The translations under genes and the position numbers were made by a program. 17,116 bases of DNA from CAYYVJ01 sp964475115 (GTDB lineage Bacteria > Bacillota > Clostridia > Lachnospirales > Lachnospiraceae): the NCBI GenBank assembly GCA_964475115.1, contig CAYYVJ010000045.1:1-17116 (forward strand). The letters run 5' to 3'. Position 1 is the first letter of the stretch; each line of letters begins with the position of its first letter. The notes below the pieces were generated by a model, which saw only the letters and a list, made by a program, of their open reading frames with translations, did no database searches and was not told the DNA's origin. Below are positions 8,469 to 14,887 of the stretch, piece after piece.

Positions 8469-9625
8469 ACTCTATTGAATGCAAGCAGTACCACTGGAAA
8501 TACAATTGCTATTAATATTCCTATTCTTAAATTATCATTAAATCTACTGGATAACATTCCTACAAGGGTAGGTCCAGCTAAGCAACCTAAGTCACCAGCT
8601 AAAGCCATAAAAGCAAACATAGAAGTACCTCCTTTTTTCATGGCAGCAGATGCCATGCTGAATGTTCCAGGCCACATAATTCCTACAGACAATCCAGTTA
8701 TGGCACATCCAATCAGTCCAAAAACAGGGATTGGAACAAGTGCGATACATAAATAGGAAGCAATACACAAGAATGTACTGTACGTCATAAACTTCTCTAA
8801 ATCTATTTTTTCTCCATATTTCCCATAAAAAACTCTAGATATTCCCATAAGGATTGCAAATGTCATAGGACCCGCTAGATCTCCTAATGCCTTGCTGATT
8901 CCAAGGCCTTTTTCTGCAAAAGTGGATGCCCACTGACTGACAGCTTGTTCAGAAGCACCAGCACAGACCATCATCAGCATAAATACCCAAAATAGTTTAT
9001 TTAAAAATAATTCCTTTAAGGTGAATCCAGCTTCACCTTCTTCCATGAGGGAAGCAATTGGAACGAGTGCAAATAAAAAAGTGTTAAGGAATGGAATGAT
9101 AGCCCATATTATGGCCATGATTTTCCAGTTTTCTATACCAAATAATTTAAAGAAGATAGTAGAAAGTAATACAACTCCTACATGTCCCCAGCAGTAAAAA
9201 GAATGCAATAAACTCATAGCTTTTTCTTTATTATCTGTTGGACAAGCTTCTACAATGGGACTGACTAAAGCCTCTAAAAGTCCGCCACCTACTGCATAAA
9301 TCATTACTGAGATTAATAAGCCTATAAAAGGGTCGGAAAACATATCAGGTAATATGGTCAAAGATATGAGACCAACAGTAGTAGATAAATGTGCAATAAT
9401 CATGGATGCACGGTATCCAATTTTATCTGCAAAAGTCATAGACAATAAGTCTACCAGCATTTGTACACCAAAGTTTATGGTAACTAGTAAAGTTATCTTT
9501 GTCAGCGGTATCCCATAACTTGCTTGAAAGGTCAAAAATAAGAGTGGAATAAAATTGTTTATAATAGCCTGTACGATATATCCGATAAAGCAGGCATAAA
9601 TAGTCTTCTTGTAATTTATCTTCAT
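8453..9625 (-). CDS. MFS transporter
   Basis: This is a major facilitator superfamily carrier of 390 aa. About twelve hydrophobic segments are visible, and the loop after the second (ADKIGYRASM) fits the conserved MFS loop between helices 2 and 3. A longer hydrophilic break near the middle, around SLMEEGEAGF, fits the central loop of the fold. The substrate is unknown; the pattern is closest to sugar/fucose-permease-like or uncharacterised MFS proteins, and drug efflux cannot be excluded. The start ATG is preceded by AAGGAG. It is transcribed away from the LytTR regulator, and the two share a 177-bp intergenic region, so common control is possible. It ends inside the bidirectional terminator. 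Confidence 0.87.
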   Translation of the reverse strand: MKINYKKTIYACFIGYIVQAIINNFIPLLFLTFQASYGIPLTKITLLVTINFGVQMLVDLLSMTFADKIGYRASMIIAHLSTTVGLISLTILPDMFSDPFIGLLISVMIYAVGGGLLEALVSPIVEACPTDNKEKAMSLLHSFYCWGHVGVVLLSTIFFKLFGIENWKIMAIIWAIIPFLNTFLFALVPIASLMEEGEAGFTLKELFLNKLFWVFMLMMVCAGASEQAVSQWASTFAEKGLGISKALGDLAGPMTFAILMGISRVFYGKYGEKIDLEKFMTYSTFLCIASYLCIALVPIPVFGLIGCAITGLSVGIMWPGTFSMASAAMKKGGTSMFAFMALAGDLGCLAGPTLVGMLSSRFNDNLRIGILIAIVFPVVLLAFNRVKKSV

Positions 9626-9670
9626 ATAAAAAGCTCCTTATTTAGTTAGTCAATAAACAGTCCGCTTTGA

Positions 9671-9679
9671 ATTATAACA
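9671..9679 (-). promoter_or_regulatory. Extended -10 promoter candidate for the MFS gene
   Basis: On the minus strand TGTTATAAT forms a perfect extended -10 (TGnTATAAT), about 45 bp before the MFS start. The -35 region is weak, which extended -10 promoters tolerate. Confidence 0.5.
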
Positions 9680-9724
9680 TAAGAAAGAAAAGAAAAATAG
9701 AAGAAAAAGGACATTTATGTCACC

Positions 9725-9753
9725 TTGAGAAATGGAAGATATTCCTATATAAT
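9725..9753 (+). promoter_or_regulatory. Promoter of the LytTR/GHKL operon
   Basis: TTGAGA (9725-9730) and TATAAT (9748-9753) are separated by 17 bp. An inverted repeat GACAT-TT-ATGTC (9710-9721) lies directly upstream of the -35 and is a candidate operator. TGGAAGAT (9733-9740) sits in the spacer, 7 bp before the -10, and recurs at the same position before the wall-hydrolase gene. Confidence 0.68.
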
Positions 9754-9802
9754 TTAAGTGAAGGGTTAAATGATTATAGGAACTTGAGAGGAGTATAAGT
9801 CT

Positions 9803-10522
9803 ATGTTTCGTATTGGAATATGTGATGATGAAAAAAATATCTGTACAGAAATAGAAGATATTATTTTAGATTATAGTAAGAATTGTTTAGAAACACTAGA
9901 GGTAGAGACATTTTCTTCTGGAGAAGAATTATGTAAGCACATGAAAACAGGGGAAAAGTTTGATTTACTATTTTTAGATATTGAGTTAAAGCTTATGAAT
10001 GGGATAAAAGTAGGAAAGTTTATACGAAATGAATTGAAAAATGAAGAGACATTTATTGTCTATATATCAGCAAAAGACAATTATTATGAGCAATTATTTG
10101 ATATTAGACCCATGCATTTTTTACATAAACCCCTAGAGGCAGAGAAGGTGATAGCTGACATTGAAAAAGCAATAGACCTGTCTGCTAGATCAGCGCAGAG
10201 TTTTACCTATAAAAAAACATATGAGTTATATAAAAAGGAAATTAAAAAAATATTGTATTTTGAAGCAAAAGGCAGACAAATAAGGATAGTTACTACCGAT
10301 GGAGAAGATTTCTTTTATGGAAAAATAAAGGAAGTATATTCTAGGCTGGAAAAATATCATTTTCTTTTTACTCATCAGTCCTATTTAGTAAACTATGCTC
10401 ATATTATTATGTTTACCCATAGTGAAATCACTGTGTCTAACAATGAGGTTTTGCCCATTAGTAGGCAAAAGAAAGAAGAAGTTTTAGCGACCCTAATACT
10501 ATATGCGAATGAGAGGAAATAG
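9803..10522 (+). CDS. LytTR-family response regulator (AgrA/ComE-like)
   Basis: This is a two-component response regulator of 239 aa. The N-terminal receiver domain (1-125) has acidic residues D8 and D9, the phosphoacceptor D59 in LFLDIEL, the switch residue S89 and K109, all in the expected places. The C-terminal LytTR DNA-binding domain (about 140-235) contains the family pattern LYFEAKGRQIRI and HQSYLVNYAHI. Members bind short direct repeats about two helical turns apart, upstream of target promoters. The start ATG has AGAGGAG upstream. The partner kinase follows directly. No AgrB/AgrD-like peptide genes are in the window, so the signal is not evident. Likely targets are its own promoter and the adjacent cell-wall genes (inference). 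Confidence 0.92.
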   Translation: MFRIGICDDEKNICTEIEDIILDYSKNCLETLEVETFSSGEELCKHMKTGEKFDLLFLDIELKLMNGIKVGKFIRNELKNEETFIVYISAKDNYYEQLFDIRPMHFLHKPLEAEKVIADIEKAIDLSARSAQSFTYKKTYELYKKEIKKILYFEAKGRQIRIVTTDGEDFFYGKIKEVYSRLEKYHFLFTHQSYLVNYAHIIMFTHSEITVSNNEVLPISRQKKEEVLATLILYANERK

Positions 10523-10558
10523 ATGGAGCTTACTACTTATGAAATGGTATATATTTAA
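10523..10558 (+). CDS. 11-codon open frame preceding the kinase
   Basis: This frame encodes MELTTYEMVYI and then TAA. Its ATG has GAGAGGA 5-6 bases upstream and begins one base after the regulator stop codon. It is either the displaced true start of the kinase, out of frame by one base, or a tiny leader peptide for reinitiation. I consider the first more likely, because the peptide resembles the start of GHKL kinases. Confidence 0.4.
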   Translation: MELTTYEMVYI

Positions 10559-10566
10559 CGATAAAT

Positions 10567-11682
10567 GTGCCTATTATAATGATGATAAGTAATTTACTGG
10601 GATTTTTTCTGTTGTCATTTAACTATAAGGCAGGTCTAAAGCAGAAAATTCTCTCCTCAGTACTAATTTATATTATTCTTTTATGTATTGAAAGTATCGT
10701 AGCATTAGTAACAGGCTATATTAACTTTCCCGAATTTAATAAAAACTATTATTCATCCATTTTGGGAATCGTGAGTGTTCAAATGTTTTCCTATTTAGGT
10801 GTACTTGTTTTACAGAATTATAAGAAAATAATAAATGGGGAGATTGTAACCCCTTCTTATTGGATTGGAATCCTAACAATCCCAATGGCAAGCTTGTTTA
10901 TTATCACAACTTTATTTACAGCAGATAGGCTTTCTGTTCTACAAGTAATCTTGTGTATTATATTTTTATTAGGAATTAATATTGTGGCATTTTCCTTTTA
11001 TGAGAATGTAGTGATTGCCCTAGAGAGCAGAATGGCGGAAAAGATAGTAATGCAGCAGAATCATTTTTATGAAAAACAATTTGAAACCATGAAAACATCA
11101 ATTGAAAATACACGAGCTGTTCGTCATGATTTGATTAATCACTTATACGTTATTCAATCCCTAAATCAAAAAAAAGAGATTGATAAAATAAATGAGTATT
11201 TACAAGAAGCTCTAAATGCTTTTGATAATAAAAAAGTGGTCTTAAGTTCAGGTAATTTAATTACAGATAGTATAGTAAATTTTAAAGTAGAGGAAGCAGA
11301 GCAGAAGAAAATAAAAGTAAAAATAGAAGTTTCTGTTCCAGAAAGACTGAATATTAGCTCTTTTGATATGACTGTAATATTAGGAAATCTATTTGATAAT
11401 GCCATAAATGCAGTTTCTGAAGTAGAGGAATCTAAAAGAGAAATTGATTTTGGGATGCACTATATGAAGGGGCTTTTTGTAATAAAGATGAGTAACTATT
11501 TCGAAGGAATTATCTCTTATAAAGATGGTAAGATTGTTACTAGTAAGGCAGATAAGGAAAATCATGGAATAGGTCTTTCAAATGTCAAAAATACGGTAAA
11601 AAAATATCAGGGTAGAGTGGAAATTGCTCATACAGCAGATGTTTTTTCTATCACGGCTGTACTATTTGCTGGAAATTTATAA
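10567..11682 (+). CDS. GHKL-domain sensor histidine kinase, possibly frameshifted at its start
   Basis: This is the membrane sensor partner of the preceding regulator. The readable part is 371 aa from GTG 10567. About five to six membrane helices occupy residues 1-150, followed by a coiled-coil-like dimerisation segment with the phosphoacceptor histidine H187 (RAVRHDLINHL). The ATPase domain has N-box residues N274 and N278 (GNLFDNAINA) and a G-box HGIGLSNV at 333-340. The start is problematic because GTG 10567 has no ribosome binding site. In contrast, ATG 10523, overlapping the regulator stop, is preceded by GAGAGGA but reads only 11 codons (MELTTYEMVYI) before TAA in another frame. A one-base change near 10552 would fuse the two and add a fuller first helix. 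Alternatively the short peptide couples translation. Core kinase motifs are intact. Confidence 0.85.
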   Translation: MPIIMMISNLLGFFLLSFNYKAGLKQKILSSVLIYIILLCIESIVALVTGYINFPEFNKNYYSSILGIVSVQMFSYLGVLVLQNYKKIINGEIVTPSYWIGILTIPMASLFIITTLFTADRLSVLQVILCIIFLLGINIVAFSFYENVVIALESRMAEKIVMQQNHFYEKQFETMKTSIENTRAVRHDLINHLYVIQSLNQKKEIDKINEYLQEALNAFDNKKVVLSSGNLITDSIVNFKVEEAEQKKIKVKIEVSVPERLNISSFDMTVILGNLFDNAINAVSEVEESKREIDFGMHYMKGLFVIKMSNYFEGIISYKDGKIVTSKADKENHGIGLSNVKNTVKKYQGRVEIAHTADVFSITAVLFAGNL

Positions 11683-11714
11683 AGTTTGTTATATCTTTGT
11701 TATATTATTTCCAT

Positions 11715-11758
11715 TCCTAATTGCAACACCTCAATTGCAACATCCTCAATTGCAACAT
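11715..11758. repeat. Tandem 15-bp repeat with core AATTGCAACA
   Basis: Two perfect tandem copies of CCTCAATTGCAACAT are at 11729-11743 and 11744-11758. A third, one-base-shorter imperfect copy ends just before them, so the core AATTGCAACA occurs at 11719, 11733 and 11748. The array begins 32 bp after the kinase stop and lies about 60-80 bp upstream of the promoter-like region of the wall-hydrolase gene. It could be a binding site for a regulator or a slippage-prone repeat. Confidence 0.75.
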
Positions 11759-11779
11759 TATTGAAGTCTTGCGTACCAG

Positions 11780-11842
11780 TTATTACATTTATCCTGCTAT
11801 TTATGACATATGACGGCACAGTGGAAGATTTTAGTGTATGAT
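11780..11842 (+). promoter_or_regulatory. Candidate LytTR direct repeats and activated promoter for the wall hydrolase
   Basis: Two related 14-mers, TTATTACATTTATC (11780-11793) and TTATGACATATGAC (11801-11814), start exactly 21 bp apart, the spacing typical of LytTR targets. They match at 10 of 14 positions. A -10-like TATGAT lies at 11837-11842 and the -35 region is poor, as expected for an activator-dependent promoter. TGGAAGAT (11822-11829) ends 7 bp before the -10, just as in the regulator's own promoter. Binding by the neighbouring regulator is an inference. Confidence 0.45.
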
Positions 11843-11905
11843 GAAGTTACCAAAAGTATCATAGAGACTAGGAAAAATCAATTTAAAGAAAGGTGAGGAA
11901 ATCAT

Positions 11906-12088
11906 ATGAAAAAGATGAAAATGTTAAGTATTATACTACTTATATTAATGGCTTCTGTTCTTTTTAGTAATCCTATTTTGGCAAATGAACAGTTTGAGTT
12001 AGAAGACACAGTAGAAGAAATAGTAGAACAATATGAATCAGTTGATGATGTGAAAGAAGATTTTGAATTTATTGATTATGATGAGTAA
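11906..12088 (+). CDS. 5' part of the split hydrolase: signal peptide and acidic segment
   Basis: These 60 codons start at an ATG with a good AAGGTGAGG binding site upstream. Residues 1-26 form a clear signal peptide: a lysine-rich start, a hydrophobic core, and a likely cleavage after the alanine of NPILA. The remainder is strongly acidic (many Glu/Asp, EDTVEEIVEQYE). It stops at TAA 12086 in frame with the downstream NlpC/P60 open frame. As a product on its own it would be a short secreted acidic peptide with no recognisable domain. I regard it as the N-terminus of the broken hydrolase. Confidence 0.55.
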   Translation: MKKMKMLSIILLILMASVLFSNPILANEQFELEDTVEEIVEQYESVDDVKEDFEFIDYDE

Positions 12089-12124
12089 CTTGATTTCGAA
12101 TGGGATGTAATTGATATTTCAAAT

Positions 12125-12871
12125 ATGAAAGATCAAGCAATTGATAGTGAAGAGAAAATTGGATTTTCTTTACAGTCTATAGCAGGTGAATGGATTCAAT
12201 CTGGAAGTAGATGGTGGTATCGTCATAGTGATGGTAGTTATACAACAAGTGATTGGGAGTACATTAACGGAAAATGGTATTACTTTGAGTCGGAAGGCTG
12301 GATGGTAACAGGTTGGGTAAATGATGGGGGTTACTATTATTATTGTAATAGTTCTGGCGCAATGGTAACTGGATGGAATACAATAAGTGGCAATCAATAT
12401 TATTTCAATAGTAGTGGAGCAATGCAAACACATTGGATATTGATTAGTGAAGAGTATAACTACTTTGGTGCAGATGGGAAATATGTAGATAATACAGGTA
12501 CCAAAATGATATCGGAAGCATTAAAATATCTAGGTAATCCTTATGTGTTTGGTGGAAATAGTCTTACCAATGGTACGGATTGTTCGGGTTACGTATATTT
12601 GATACATCAGATGTATTGTATATCGACTCCTCGTACAGCTTCACTTCAATATGCCGCTGCAAATAGTATTTCAAGTAGTAATTTGCAACCAGGAGATTTA
12701 GTCTTTTATTGTAATAATGGTGTAGATATTGGACATGTCGCATTCTATGCAGGAACTATAAATGGAACATCGGATTCTATAGTACATGCACCAAACCCTA
12801 GTCAAGGAATAACTCTTTCAACTAGAACATATTGGTCAGTACCAAAAAAATATGCAACATTTTGGAGATAA
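12125..12871 (+). CDS. 3' part of the split hydrolase: wall-binding repeats and NlpC/P60 peptidase
   Basis: This 248-aa open frame holds three or four aromatic-rich cell-wall-binding repeats (about residues 21-122, pattern G-W-x-YY-F-x-x-x-G-x-M-x-T-G-W). These are related to choline-binding and glucan-binding modules. An NlpC/P60 domain (about 127-248) follows. Its catalytic cysteine is C153 in TDCSGYVY, the histidine is H204 in DIGHVAFY, and the third polar residue is probably H221 in IVHAP. Such enzymes cut peptide bonds in peptidoglycan stems outside the cell. The frame has no signal peptide and no ribosome binding site of its own; both are supplied by the upstream in-frame part beyond the TAA. 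The catalytic residues look intact, which suggests the break is recent. Confidence 0.75.
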   Translation: MKDQAIDSEEKIGFSLQSIAGEWIQSGSRWWYRHSDGSYTTSDWEYINGKWYYFESEGWMVTGWVNDGGYYYYCNSSGAMVTGWNTISGNQYYFNSSGAMQTHWILISEEYNYFGADGKYVDNTGTKMISEALKYLGNPYVFGGNSLTNGTDCSGYVYLIHQMYCISTPRTASLQYAAANSISSSNLQPGDLVFYCNNGVDIGHVAFYAGTINGTSDSIVHAPNPSQGITLSTRTYWSVPKKYATFWR

Positions 12872-12935
12872 CACTCTTAGTTTACATATAATATAGTTGA
12901 AATATATTTTGTATGAAAGAAAGAGGCTGATAGTT

Positions 12936-13643
12936 ATGAAAATAAGGAAGGTTATTACTGTATTAGGAATTATGGTTGGTTTGCTTTGGTCTACGGTCAT
13001 AGTTTCATCTGCGATGGAAATAGAAGGAATGTGGAAAGAGCAGAAAGATGCTTTTAGCTATGATGGTAAACCAGTGTGGAAGTTTGAAAAACAAAATGGT
13101 AGTTATGCTACAGGTTGGGAATATATTCGAGGGGAGTGGTACTATTTTTCGGAACAAGGTCTCATGTATCGTAATAAATGGATGGAAAATTATTATCTGG
13201 GCTCTGATGGTGCAATGGTTGAAAATCAGTGGGTTATATTTAAAATAGGTAACACACCAGAGATGATTATCTATTATGTTGGGGAAGATGGAAAATGGGT
13301 AGAAGACGCTGTTTACCATGGCCTTTTGGGGACTTGGAAACAGGATGAGATTGGCTGGTGGTATCAAATATCAGATGGAACATATTTATATAATTGTTCA
13401 GAATACATTAATGATAATTGGTATGTATTTGATGAAGCAGGATATATGATGACTGGACTTATATGGAATAAAGAAACAGGAAATTTGAATTTATTTAATC
13501 AAGATGGAGCATTAGTAAATGATGCAGGTTGGGTAGAGACATCAAATAATGAATGGGTCTATGTATGGGGAAAATACTGTGTAGTGAATAGAGAAACACC
13601 AGATGGATATTTCATTGATGAAACTGGTATTTGGAAAGAATAG
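12936..13643 (+). CDS. Secreted cell-wall-binding-repeat protein without enzymatic domain
   Basis: This is a 235-aa protein with a signal peptide (residues 1-26, cleavage expected after SSA). The rest is built of aromatic wall-binding repeats. Examples are GSYATGWEYIRGEWYYFSEQG near the N-terminus and a second set, GTWKQ... WWYQISDGTY... EYINDNWYVFDEAGYMMTG, towards the middle. These repeats closely resemble those of the preceding hydrolase, suggesting both bind the same wall polymer and arose from one module. No catalytic domain is seen, so it may be a scaffold, a competitor or an adhesin. I chose ATG 12936 with AAGAGG upstream; an earlier in-frame start at 12897 would put 13 residues before the signal peptide. 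It is 64 bp downstream of the hydrolase and probably cotranscribed with it. Confidence 0.83.
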   Translation: MKIRKVITVLGIMVGLLWSTVIVSSAMEIEGMWKEQKDAFSYDGKPVWKFEKQNGSYATGWEYIRGEWYYFSEQGLMYRNKWMENYYLGSDGAMVENQWVIFKIGNTPEMIIYYVGEDGKWVEDAVYHGLLGTWKQDEIGWWYQISDGTYLYNCSEYINDNWYVFDEAGYMMTGLIWNKETGNLNLFNQDGALVNDAGWVETSNNEWVYVWGKYCVVNRETPDGYFIDETGIWKE

Positions 13644-13647
13644 TTGA

Positions 13648-13776
13648 GAAGCTTTTTCTTATATTCTTATATTAAAATTAAAAGGAATTTGGTCAGTGGG
13701 TTTTATGGGTGCAACCTCTAGTATAACAGCTAAACCAGGGCTGTCATTTACATACTATTATGAATTAGGCGATTGA
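13648..13776 (+). other. Short open remnant after the wall-binding gene, no start
   Basis: A 42-codon open stretch ends in TGA at 13774-13776 and has a protein-like end (GATSSITAKPGLSFTYYYE and then LGD). It has no ribosome binding site and only an internal ATG at 13708, so it is more likely the 3' remnant of a lost gene than a functional gene. I do not recognise the family. Confidence 0.25.
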
Positions 13777-13787
13777 GTTTAATATAG

Positions 13788-13831
13788 TTTAAGGCTTAGA
13801 AATTTATATAGTATATTTTCTAAGCCTTAAA
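13788..13831. repeat. Perfect 15-bp inverted repeat (hairpin)
   Basis: TTTAAGGCTTAGAAA (13788-13802) pairs fully with TTTCTAAGCCTTAAA (13817-13831) around a 14-base AT-rich loop. There is no T-run after it on either strand, so it is not a standard terminator. It follows the wall-binding gene and the remnant, and lies 30 bp before a strong ribosome binding site. Confidence 0.7.
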
Positions 13832-13876
13832 TTAATGAAAGGTTTGACGATATACAAATAAAAGGAGGGAAGTTAT

Positions 13877-14221
13877 ATGGGGGCAATCAAAGTGAGAGTC
13901 TCCGCTCAGAAAATTATACGAATGTTTCAAAGGCATTAATATTGCGCTATGAATATATGAATGAGCTAATGATATCAATTGTCAGTTGGTTTCAGAAGAT
14001 TTGAACAATACTTTTGATGAAGAATATAAAAAGCTTCTATCAAACTTTAATGTGAAGACATTGTAATAAATAGGGTGGGTTATCCAGAATATGCAAAATA
14101 TTATGATGGGGTGGAAGAGCTAAAAGAAGATTCGGAGATCATAGTTTTAGGAAAGGTAATAGATGTAGAATCATTGCCGGAATCAGGGCTAAATTTTATT
14201 AAAAGAGATATAAAAGAATAA
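13877..14221 (+). pseudogene. Frame-scrambled gene remnant, unknown small protein
   Basis: A very strong ribosome binding site (AAAGGAGGG, 13861-13869) precedes ATG 13877, but that frame gives only 20 codons (MGAIKVRV... ending FQRH). Protein-like sequence continues through three other segments: frame of 13876 (GNQSESLRSENYTNVSKALI..., to about 13968), frame of 13971 (NDINCQLVSEDLNNTFDEEY..., to about 14048), and frame of 14051 (EDIVINRVGYPEYAKYYDG... to the TAA at 14219-14221). The last includes a hydrophobic strand EIIVLGKVIDVE typical of a beta-rich domain. Each switch is equivalent to one deleted base, so the total returns to the ATG frame. I read this as one decayed gene of about 115 codons, with no known function. 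Confidence 0.5.
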
Positions 14222-14343
14222 CTGTTTTTATAAAGTAAAAGGTCAATAAGTCACTTGTTCAAAGGTTTATGGATGCTTTTATAGAATGTGATTTGAATCA
14301 TAGAATTTATTCATCATCTGCTATAAAATGAATTTATAAAAAC
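14222..14343 (+). other. Intergenic stretch before the hemerythrin-like gene
   Basis: I find no gene, hairpin or convincing promoter here. The best -10-like string is TATAAA near 14321, without a well-spaced -35. Presumably it holds the promoter of the following gene. Confidence 0.3.
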
Positions 14344-14355
14344 TTGGAGGTAGCA

Positions 14356-14778
14356 ATGATAAAATTAGATAATCTTAATCGTCAACATGATAATATAAAA
14401 AATGAAATCGTTTTTTTGGAAGCTGAAATAGGAAAAGACAGTCATTCTATTGATACAAATGTAGTAGCATTACATATAAGTAAGCTAGCTGGTCAATTAA
14501 AAATCCACTTATTAGAAGAAGACAGATTTCTATATCCTGATTTACTTAAATGTAATGATAAAAAGATTCAAAATATGACAAAGCAATACATCCAGGAAAT
14601 GGGTGACTTAGCAAATGAGTATAATGAGTTTAAAAGCAAATATAATGTGGCTAGTAAAATAAATAATAATATGGATTTCTTTATCACCGAAGGGAAAAAG
14701 ATGATTGAAGTACTTAAGACGAGAATAACAAAGGAAGATAAAGAATTATATCATTTAATTAAAATTAGAAATTTATAA
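14356..14778 (+). CDS. Hemerythrin-like (HHE) domain protein
   Basis: This is a small helical protein (140 aa) resembling hemerythrin-like four-helix bundles that hold a di-iron centre. They serve in oxygen or nitric oxide sensing, binding or iron handling in anaerobes. Candidate iron ligands are H11 (NRQHDNIKNE), H40, and H51 with E54/E55 in KIHLLEEDRFLYP. The last is the family's most recognisable signature. A further ligand is possible at H127 in the C-terminal EDKELYHLI. The start ATG 14356 has GGAGG at 14346-14350; a TTG at 14344 is in frame but overlaps that site. It is monocistronic, lying between the remnant region and a terminator. The precise ligand (oxygen, NO, iron) cannot be determined here. 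Confidence 0.8.
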   Translation: MIKLDNLNRQHDNIKNEIVFLEAEIGKDSHSIDTNVVALHISKLAGQLKIHLLEEDRFLYPDLLKCNDKKIQNMTKQYIQEMGDLANEYNEFKSKYNVASKINNNMDFFITEGKKMIEVLKTRITKEDKELYHLIKIRNL

Positions 14779-14809
14779 TTTATTCTAGCATAAAAAGCTG
14801 CAAGATAAT

Positions 14810-14845
14810 AAAAACAACCCTACCAAGATAGATGGTAAGGTTGTC
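14810..14845 (-). terminator. Terminator of the sigma-factor operon
   Basis: ACAACC (14814-14819) and TACCA (14821-14825) pair with TGGTA (14833-14837) and GGTTGT (14839-14844), with one mismatch. On the minus strand the stem is followed by a T-run (the A-run at 14811-14814), which fits termination of the sigma operon. It may also act weakly for the hemerythrin-like gene from the other strand. Confidence 0.75.
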
Positions 14846-14887
14846 TTAAAATAAGTGTATTGCTGTTTTTAATGTGGAAATAGTAAA

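Larger units (their letters stand above)
11906..12871 (+). pseudogene. Secreted NlpC/P60 cell-wall hydrolase interrupted by an in-frame TAA
   Basis: The two open frames here lie in one reading frame and together describe a single secreted protein of about 321 codons. A signal peptide and acidic segment lead to cell-wall-binding repeats and then an NlpC/P60 peptidase. A single TAA at 12086-12088 separates the first 60 codons from the rest, and the 12 codons between that stop and the next ATG read sensibly (LDFEWDVIDISN). No ribosome binding site precedes the second frame, so it is unlikely to be translated on its own. One base change of the stop would restore the protein. It is either a recent nonsense mutation, a stop read through at low level, or a sequence error. 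Confidence 0.75.

Noticed and set aside
11715..11758. The repeated AATTGCAACA units as a CRISPR array
   Set aside because: There are only three units, 14-15 bp apart with almost no spacer sequence, and no cas genes. It is a simple tandem repeat.
9803..11905. An Agr-type quorum-sensing cluster with AgrB/AgrD
   Set aside because: The regulator and kinase are of that general class, but no AgrB-like membrane protease or small precursor-peptide gene is found between or beside them.
13005..13367. A 120-codon minus-strand open frame opposite the wall-binding-repeat gene
   Set aside because: It is antisense to a gene with a clear signal peptide and repeats. It has no ribosome binding site and no recognisable domain.
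13648..13776. A bacteriocin-like small gene (ending in an aromatic-rich FTYYYELGD)
   Set aside because: There is no start codon with a ribosome binding site, no leader peptide and no transport or immunity genes. The resemblance is too loose to claim.
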